Below the pieces are notes generated by a model, which was not told the origin of the DNA, made no database searches, and saw nothing but the letters and a program-made list of their open reading frames with translations. 64,000 nucleotides of DNA from Protopterus annectens. Lineage: Eukaryota > Chordata > Ceratodontiformes > Protopteridae. Shown here piece by piece: positions 57,700 through 64,000 of this stretch. Numbering within the stretch: the first letter of the stretch is position 1; each line of letters opens with the position of its first letter. The stretch covers positions 1,074,991,740 to 1,075,055,739 of the forward strand of contig NC_056732.1 in assembly GCF_019279795.1 (NCBI RefSeq), read 5' to 3'. A program made the translations under genes and the position numbers.

Positions 57700-58572
57700 G
57701 TGTTAAGAGGACAGGGAATAAGAATTTCTAGATTAAATAATGTTGACACCATTTTTGAATCAAATTTAAACATGCTTCAACAAGAATTTTGTGAAAGGGG
57801 GTATAGAGACAGAGAAGTGGGGAACATGGCCATTGACACTAGGAAATTGAGGAATGGATGTGCTTGTCCTTACTTCTCTGGAAGTAGTCGAAGCAATAAC
57901 AGCACTGGCATGAACCCTATTCCATCAAGGATTAAATTTACTTTATATTACATTAATAACATAGATGTGTTTTGTAATATAATAAAGAAAAATTGGTCTG
58001 TTTTATTATCTGATGACAAGATTAGTGGGATTGTAGGTTATTGCCCACATTTCTCTTTTAGGAATAAGAAGTCCTTGAAGAGACTACTGTGTTATGGCAG
58101 TAGTAGGGATATTGGAAGAGCTAAAGGTATAGGCACAGTACCTTGTGAGAAATGTAATTATTGCTCTTTGATAGACATGGCTACTTGTTTTAAACATCCT
58201 ATTACAGATCAAGATTTTATGGTCAGAGTTAGAGCTGATTGCTCGACACAGAATGGTATATATATATATATATATATATATATAGCTTGTTGTGTCTTGT
58301 GTTCCTCTTTTTATGTAGGAAAGATGAATAGAATGTTAAGAGAGAGAATTAGGGAACATGTCACACCTATTAGGAAATTAGATTTAAGGAATGTCCTGGC
58401 AAAACATACACATGATAATGGCCCTACTCATTTGCTCAAGTTTTGGGTGCTAGAATGTTTATATGAGAGTAAACGTCTTGGAGACCTTAGAAATATTACA
58501 GAACAACATGAAATTCAATGGATTATTAGACTGCAATCTGATTTCCTGGTGTTAATGGTAAAGTCCCTTTAA
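57700..58572 (+). CDS. PLE-3 C-terminal part: zinc-binding motif and GIY-YIG endonuclease, open frame
   Basis: 290 codons without a stop, continuing the RT after a stop at about 57697. It contains the tail of the RT (EFCERGYRDREV), IIKKNWSVLLSD, a C-x2-C-x2-C cluster (PCEKCNYC) and the GIY-YIG domain: NGIY..., FYVGKMNRMLRERIREH (YVG in place of YIG, conserved Arg and His), LAKHTHDNGPTHLLKFWVLE and NITEQHEIQWIIRL (catalytic Glu region). A (TA)13 run at 58257-58283 expands the Ile-Tyr codons of the GIY strand (IYIYIYIYI). The start codon given is only the first Met of this frame; the natural protein would be a fusion with RT. Confidence 0.75.
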   Translation: MLRGQGIRISRLNNVDTIFESNLNMLQQEFCERGYRDREVGNMAIDTRKLRNGCACPYFSGSSRSNNSTGMNPIPSRIKFTLYYINNIDVFCNIIKKNWSVLLSDDKISGIVGYCPHFSFRNKKSLKRLLCYGSSRDIGRAKGIGTVPCEKCNYCSLIDMATCFKHPITDQDFMVRVRADCSTQNGIYIYIYIYIACCVLCSSFYVGKMNRMLRERIREHVTPIRKLDLRNVLAKHTHDNGPTHLLKFWVLECLYESKRLGDLRNITEQHEIQWIIRLQSDFLVLMVKSL

Positions 58573-58696
58573 GACCATTTCTTAAAGCATGTAATTTTTT
58601 TAAAATTATTCCATTTGTAATTTATTTTCAGTCATGTGATTTTAATTGTTCTGCTTGAATGACTATTTATAGAGTTGATTTTTACAGCTGTTTTAG

Positions 58697-58745
58697 ATGG
58701 TCTAAAGAGGTGCTCTCAAGAGCATGAAAGCACTTACCTGAATAA
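58697..58745 (+). other. PLE-3 3' stem-loop, hammerhead-like core (speculative)
   Basis: tctaaagagg, then tgctc-tcaa-gagca, then tgaaagcac and ttacctgaataaagc. It has a 5-bp stem with a 4-nt loop, preceded by a CTRAAGA-like string and followed by GAAA. An aggtgct/agcacttacct complementarity surrounds it. Confidence 0.4.
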
Positions 58746-58984
58746 AGCTCCATATTGTTATTTATTTTCACTGTCATGGTTGGTTTGGTCTTTACATATA
58801 TAGGAGAAACTATACCTAGGGGTCTGAATGGAAAGATGAAAAGTCATCAAGCAAAGGAGAGTAGTAGTGCTGAAGCTAAATTCATCCTCAAGTCTTGGTG
58901 AGTACGTTTGTGAGGTGGACGTGTTTTCACAAAATCTCACCAAGGCAACACTGATATATAGACTGTATTTATATAGCATATATC

Positions 58985-60105
58985 ATGGACAGAAGTAGGT
59001 CAAAATTAAAAGAGATAGCTGGGTGCACAAGACCCAGGATAAAAAAGTGCCCAATCCTGGTAAGTGCACTGGTGCCAGGACTGGAAAAAAATGACAGTGT
59101 AGAATCCTCAAAATACGGAAACATTCTTACATTCAGGCCAGGCCCAGGGGGTGGATGCCCTCCCCCCATTGTAGAAGGAAGTAGAATTCCACAAAACCCA
59201 CAAAAACTGATAGGCCAAAGAATAGTCATAAAGACGACAGTGTGGACTATTGAGGATAAGAAAGAAATTTTGTATTGTTACTATTATGCAAAGAACCCAG
59301 AATTTTTAGACACAAGATGAACAAAATGATTAAGAGAGAAATTAGAGGAAAGAAAAATACTTCTGCAAGAAAAACTGTCAGAAGCTTCAAATTAAAATTT
59401 GCGTTCATTAATAGAACAGATTTGTGAAAAACAGTATATAGATCAAGAAACTTTGATCTGTTTGGAAAAATAAGCATCTGATGATGTGCACAAATATAAG
59501 CAACAAAACCTAGAGATATCTGAAAAATATAAAACGAAATATGGACATGGGAAAGAAAGAGAGATTTGATATTTATGCAAAGGAGAAAGCTAAATTCATC
59601 AGTATAAAGAAGGCAGCCCCAAAGATATTCAAAGAGAAATAGAGGCAAAGGCATCCAGATATGGAAAAATTTACAATAAAAAAATAATATCACAAAGATT
59701 GAATGTAGAAAAGAAGATTAGTAAAGTAGAAGTTAAAAAATAGAAGCTGAAGTTATGGAGTGCCTGTGAAGTGAAGGATTTGGTGTAGAAGGTCTACAGG
59801 TTGCATCACAGCAGGATGGAGTGAGTCCCCAAAGTAAAGAGAAACAGGAAGATCAGGACACATCTGAAGAAGAAATATGGACATGGGAAAGAAAAAGAGA
59901 TTTAATATGGCGTAATATTTATGCAAAGGAGAAAGCAAACATAACAATAAAAAAAGAGCAGCACCAAAGATATTTGAAGAGAAATGCAGACAAAGGAATC
60001 CGGACATGGAAAACTTTACAATACAAAAAATAAGAAGGCAAAGAAGAAAAGTCGAAAAGGAGAAAAGGAGATTAGTAATGGAGAATTTAAAGAAATAGAA
60101 ACTGA
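58985..60105 (+). pseudogene. Decayed ORF, possibly the N-terminus of an R4/Dong- or Hero-like LINE
   Basis: The first frame (58985-59320) ends VWTIEDKKEILYCYYYAKNP. Continuing through stops come REKLEERKILLQEKLSEASN, LRSLIEQICEKQYIDQETL and a Lys/Glu-rich region to 60105. The W-T-x-E-x-x-x-x-(I/L)-x-x-CY ... EQ-x-x-x-I order resembles the N-terminal module upstream of RT in some R4/Dong/NeSL-type LINEs; this is inference from memory of the pattern. A ~150-bp segment (atatggacatgggaaagaaa...) occurs twice, at 59538-59690 and 59874-60035. RT is missing because DIRS-3 starts here. Confidence 0.35.
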
Positions 60106-60631
60106 GGATGTGAAGTTGTTCTATCTCACCATTCATTCTTACAGATGGGTTCGGAGCCGAGGCCGGCCTACTACAAAGCTTGAGGTATTCAGACAGCTCA
60201 AGGCCAAGTCCCTATCCCATGATGCACCTTGAGTTACCTCAGATCTAGTTTGCCACTGCAACAGATCGGAGGTTTCCTAGCACAGCTTGGGCCAATATAG
60301 CTTTTTATCCTCAAAATTTCTAAATTTTGTCTTATATATTGATAGTTATTGATAGTTATAACTTTAGAACTTTAGATCTTCTATAGCTTAAATTTTGATA
60401 GTTCTTCTTATACTCCCTTTGGCCTTCATTTGTTTATAGGCCTTTAGTATTCCCTTTCCCTTCTTGATGTGCCTTATATAGATATTACAATAGCTTAGTG
60501 GTGGGTTTTATAAGCATTTATAGATATTAAAATTTTGTGTGCGTGTGTTTATACATTTATCCATATAGAGCCCTTTTGTTTTTTTAGGGGCTTACTGTTT
60601 ATACTATAGTGCAGTTTTAAAAATTGTTAAA

Positions 60632-60632
60632 A

Positions 60633-60675
<43 letters not shown>
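60632..60675. repeat. (GT)n microsatellite in DIRS-3 leader
   Basis: About 21 GT units between the terminal repeat and the Gag start. Confidence 0.95.
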
Positions 60676-60679
<4 letters not shown>

Positions 60680-60724
60680 TCTTGTTGGATTATTCAAGTC
60701 TTCTTGGTATAGTTGTATAGTTTC

Positions 60725-62743
60725 ATGGCTGACCAGGATAAAGATAAACATCCAAAGTCTGGGTTTAAAAAATGTCCGAAGTGTGGACAAAAGATGTCAG
60801 TGACTGATAGTCATGTAAATTGTGTCTATTGTCTGGGTGCTTTGCATTTACAAGAGAGTTGCTCCATTTGCCATTCCTTTTCAAGTAGAGTACTGCATGA
60901 AAGGAAAAGAAAATTGATAGATAGAGGACTGCTAAAATCTGCTTTTCAGGAAGCTTTGGGCGACCAGGATAAAACTAGTCAATCTCCCAAATCTTCTAAG
61001 TTCTCTAAGGCTTCTTCATCAGACTCTTCAAAATCTAAGAAACCGTCGATGTTGGCTCCATAGCTTTCAGAGCTGAGCATCCTGTCCTTTCAGAGACGGT
61101 CCCCAGTCCTGGAACTGGAATCCGAAGTAGTACCACCCTCCATCCACTCATCTCAGTCCTCGATTAGCCTATCTGATTTGGATATGGATCGTGTGGTGCA
61201 GAAGTTGCTACAGGCACCGGCGTTTGCTAAATTTTTATCGGTTCTGACCCAGGTGGTTTCGGAACCGAAAACTGTTATTCCATCTACTTCTTTTCCTCCT
61301 CCGAGCCATACTGGTCTGTCGGAGCTGGAGGAGTTGGACCTGATGATTGTGGAGCCTTCAGAGCCAATGCCTACTACAGTGCCATTGGTTCCATTTACTC
61401 AGACTTCCTCGGTGCCCATCAAGGAGTCCAGGAGCCAACATTCTCCAGTTGGGTCCAGGGAGGATAGTTGGACTGACCTGTCAGTTCCGACTTTGCCTCT
61501 CTGGGCCCCGGCTCGGATGAGTTTGGCTCCTACCTCTGGTTCGGAGCCCACTGTTTCGGTGCCGAGGGGATTGGTTGTTTCTTCAGATCCAGCGGTTCCT
61601 TCTCATTGGAGCAGAGGTGCCTTTGAAGCTATGAGGAGAGTAATGTCCCCCTGGACATCCAAAACTTCAGGACCAACTACCTCCTTCCCAAAAGCACAGA
61701 TCCCTTTGAAGCATACAAACCCTGAGCCTCAGGAAGCCCCACTTGGTGGCCCCTGCTCTTCCAAGACCTCTTCAGAAGTTTCCACTGATGAGGTTCCCAG
61801 GAAGAGAATTTGCAAGAGGAAGCATCTAGACTCCCACCAGGAGTCTCTCACATCTGACACCGACTTAGATGAATCAGAAGGGTCCCAACAGTCCCCCTCT
61901 GAAGATATCTCATTAGCAGATATATTAGAAATCCTTAAGCAGAGGGGTAGCTGGGAGCCCACTGACCCTACTGAAAATGGGTCAGTTCTCCTGAAGGCTT
62001 TTGCGTCTCAACCCTCCACCTCTTGAGTGTCTCTGCCCTTCACTGAGCTCATGGAGATGGTCTCATGAAGGGCATGGTAGTCTACGGACACCATGGAGCC
62101 TGTCCCTAGGGTGCCCAATAAATTTATTTCTGCCCCTCAGGATAAATCTTTTCTCACTAAGGGAGTGCCTGTTGATACCATGGTGATGGCAGCAGCCACT
62201 AAAAAGGAGATGTCAGAAACGTCTTCCTCTATCCATCCTCCTAACAGGGACTCTAGGATCATGAATAGATATGGGAAGCACATGTATAGTTCAGCAACTT
62301 TTGCCATGCATTCACTGAACTATCTTACACATTTCACAAGACTGCAAAGAGACCTCCTAAAAGACCTTGGAGATACTCTTCAGGGTATGGTAGCTGAAGT
62401 AGCTTCAGACAAAGTTGCCTCCCAGCTTGCTACCCTTAATTCCATAGTGAACTTGTCCATGCGTCTCATCTCATATGCAGCTGATGGAACAAGTAGAACA
62501 GCGGGTACAGGAATTGCTCTCAGGAGACACTCCTGGATGTGCCTATGTTCCTTTGTGGAACCCTTTAAGTCATCCTTTGTCAACACCCCTTTTGATGGCT
62601 CATCCCTTTTCGGGCCCAAAGTTAAGGAAACTTTAACCAGGTGTGAGCAGGAAGGAAAGACTCTGTCTGCCATCGGAGTTAGTTTTTCCATCCCTACTAG
62701 ACCCTACCCCAAAGGTCAAAAGGGAGGAAAGATGTGGTTCTGA
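60725..62743 (+). pseudogene. DIRS-3 Gag-like ORF (few stops/frameshifts)
   Basis: ATG 60725 (MADQDKDKHPKSGFKKC). The Cys-rich domain reads KCPKCGQKM, CVYCLGAL and SCSICHSFS, with the same spacing as DIRS-1. A stop at 61061-61063 follows LAP. 61178-62026 continues (MDMDRVVQKLL...; RICKRKHLDSHQES; SLADILEILKQRG) and stops where DIRS-1 has Trp (tgg to tga at 62024-62026). 62093-62743 completes it (EPVPRVPNKF, MHSLNYLTHFTRLQRDLLKD, LRRHSWMCLCSFVEPFKS). Three or four single-base lesions separate it from an intact ORF of roughly 670 codons. Confidence 0.82.
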
Positions 62744-64000
62744 AAAGCCCAAGGAGTCTTTCTGGACACACGTGGTGAACCCCCGTCCACGGGCAGAGAA
62801 GGGGGCAATAATGGAAGACGTCACCCTCGCAGCAGAGGGGGTCTGCAAAACCAGGGAGATAGAGACCAGTTCTTTGGGAAGCCCTACCAGTACTCCTGAA
62901 AGGAGGCCTGACTGTCCTACTCTGGAGGCAGTCGGGGGTTGCTTATCTTTGTATCCAGACACCTGGCTCAAAATAACAAATGACAACTGGGTACAAAGTA
63001 TAGTTTCCAGAGGATATTTTATTCCCTTCACCATCCCCCCTCCATTAACAACAAAAATCCCAGCCGTTCCACCCAGTTACAGGGAACAAGCAACAGTAGA
63101 GGTCCAAATGTTGCTAAGAAAAAGAGTCATCCAATCAGTCCCAGCAGACCAGACAGGATCCTGAACTTACTCAAGATTCCTTTTAGTTCCAAAAAAGACA
63201 GGGGACTGGAGACCTATTTTGGACCTCAGCAGACTAAACAGATCTGTCAAGAAAGAAAAGTTCTAGATAGTCAAGCTGCAGTTGATACTTCCCTTCTTAG
63301 GGAAAGACAATTGGATGTGCTCGATAGATCTCCAGGATGCGTACTATCATATAAAAATGTCCAGACCATCCAAGGATCATCTGCGCTTCTGGCTGGGAGC
63401 CAGTCATTACCAGTTTTGACCCCTGCCCTTTGGTCTCACTACAGCCCCCAGAGTGTTCACTAAATGTATGGCAGTGGTCACGCCTCACCTGAGGCTTTTG
63501 GAATTCCAGATGTTTCCATACTTAGATGATTGGCTCCTCACCGCCACCACCAGGCATCAGCTAATACAAGCCAGGGACACCACTCTTACTCTTTGCAATC
63601 AACTGGGCATTACCATAAATTCAGAAAAATCTGCCTTGTTGCCATCGCAACATATTGTTTTTATCGGAGCAGGATTGCACACCACTACCACCACTTTAAA
63701 ACTTCCATCAGAAAGGATATTACTACTTCGTCAGCAAATCCAGAACATCATATCCAGAGACAAGGTTCCAGCATCAGAAGTGCTAAAGTTGTTAGGGATG
63801 ATGGCAGGTGCAATAATAGCAATTCCGTTGGGTCACATGCACATCCAGATACTACAATGGCTGCTGTTCACACAATGGTCTTATCAAGAGCTCCGAATGT
63901 CTCATTTCATTATTGTAACAAACACATGCAAAAAAGAACTTTGGTGGTGGCTGACCTCTCTTCAAGTAACGATAGGTCGTCCATTTATCCTACCCTCACC
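62744..64000 (+). pseudogene. DIRS-3 reverse transcriptase, partial, catalytic motif intact
   Basis: An overlapping ORF begins near 62643. RGYFIPFTIP and EVQMLLRKRVIQSVP lead to a stop at 63162-63164. After a frame change at about 63200-63310, CSIDLQDAYYHIKM (first Asp), LPFGLTTAPRVFTKCM and FPYLDDWLL (YLDD at 63519-63530, both Asp present) follow. Then comes HIQILQWLLFTQWSYQELRMSH up to the edge, nearly free of stops except one in the stretch corresponding to QFRALPFG (QF-stop-PLPFG). DIRS-1 has YLDN at the same place, so DIRS-3 is nearer the ancestral state. Confidence 0.85.

Larger units (their letters stand above)
56106..58760 (+). mobile_element. PLE-3: Penelope-like element with GIY-YIG endonuclease
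   Basis: The N-terminal region starts near 56110 (LLTKGLSSFV, resembling the LL-x-KGL-x-F motif of PLEs). RT spans 56630-57690, and the Cys-rich plus GIY-YIG part 57700-58572. A 3' end with a stem-loop lies at 58700-58745, followed by aataaagct. It is a different family from PLE-1 and PLE-2 by sequence. The left border is not defined. A gagaga tract lies at 56346-56390. Confidence 0.8.
60106..64000 (+). mobile_element. DIRS-3: best-preserved DIRS copy, cut by window edge
   Basis: The left terminal repeat (60106-60280) resembles that of DIRS-1 (ccattcattcttac, gagccgaggcc, cagatctagtttgccact). Then come Gag-like ORF pieces (60725-62743) and RT from 62643 to the edge. RNase H and recombinase would follow beyond 64000. 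The left border is approximate. Same subfamily as DIRS-1. Confidence 0.88.

Overview
The window is vertebrate-type nuclear DNA, AT-rich, with long CA/GT and TA microsatellites and almost wall-to-wall transposable elements. No complete host gene is visible. The mix of elements points to a non-mammalian vertebrate with a repeat-rich genome, such as an amphibian, a lungfish or a basal or ray-finned fish. That mix is three DIRS-type tyrosine-recombinase retrotransposons, three Penelope-like elements (PLEs), CR1/L2-type LINE pieces, tRNA-derived SINEs, hAT-like MITEs and a gamma-like endogenous retrovirus (ERV). The species cannot be named from sequence alone.

Layout. 1-2.0 kb is the 5' half of a CR1-type LINE on the minus strand (esterase ORF1, then endonuclease ORF2). 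2.2-5.7 kb is copy A of a long low-copy repeat whose second copy lies at 39.0-42.6 kb. 5.7-27.1 kb is a minus-strand ERV complex: a full-length degraded provirus (LTR 26.3-27.1, gag, protease, RT, RNase H, integrase, env down to 18.2 kb), then a second LTR, then a truncated gag of a further unit at 5.7-6.3 kb. The second LTR is split by a complete DIRS element (DIRS-1, 6983-16640, plus strand). DIRS-1 itself contains a SINE (7220-7520, 13-bp target duplication) and a PLE (8307-11080, 16-bp target duplication). The same LTR also carries a 334-bp hAT-like MITE with an 8-bp duplication. The pol region holds two more SINEs and a CA array.

27.2-32.7 kb is DIRS-2 on the minus strand. It has lost most of its reverse transcriptase, and an inverted-repeat hairpin sits at the deletion joint. 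CR1 fragments follow at 32.7-33.5 kb, then a 44-bp minisatellite at 33.9-36.3 kb. 37.2-38.0 kb has further tandem repeats, including CCCTAA-rich ones. A possible 114-bp host exon lies at 38038-38151. After repeat copy B come MITEs, tandem repeats and a tRNA-like sequence (42.9-44.9 kb), a LINE RT fragment (45.1-46.1), PLE-2 (48.2-50.9), a perfect 49-bp-arm palindrome (52.65), PLE-3 (56.1-58.75) and a possible N-terminal LINE ORF (59.0-60.1). DIRS-3, the best preserved DIRS copy, starts near 60.1 kb and runs off the right edge.

The coding regions belong to mobile elements, not to a pathway. DIRS copies encode a Cys-rich Gag-like protein, RT/RNase H and a tyrosine recombinase between inverted terminal repeats, with an internal complementary region used for circle formation. 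PLEs encode an RT and a GIY-YIG endonuclease. Nearly all are broken by frameshifts and stops. The main interest is the layered insertion history, which can be read to the base, along with possible hammerhead-like motifs at the PLE ends, two snap-back-type palindromes, and the duplicated 3.4-kb unit.
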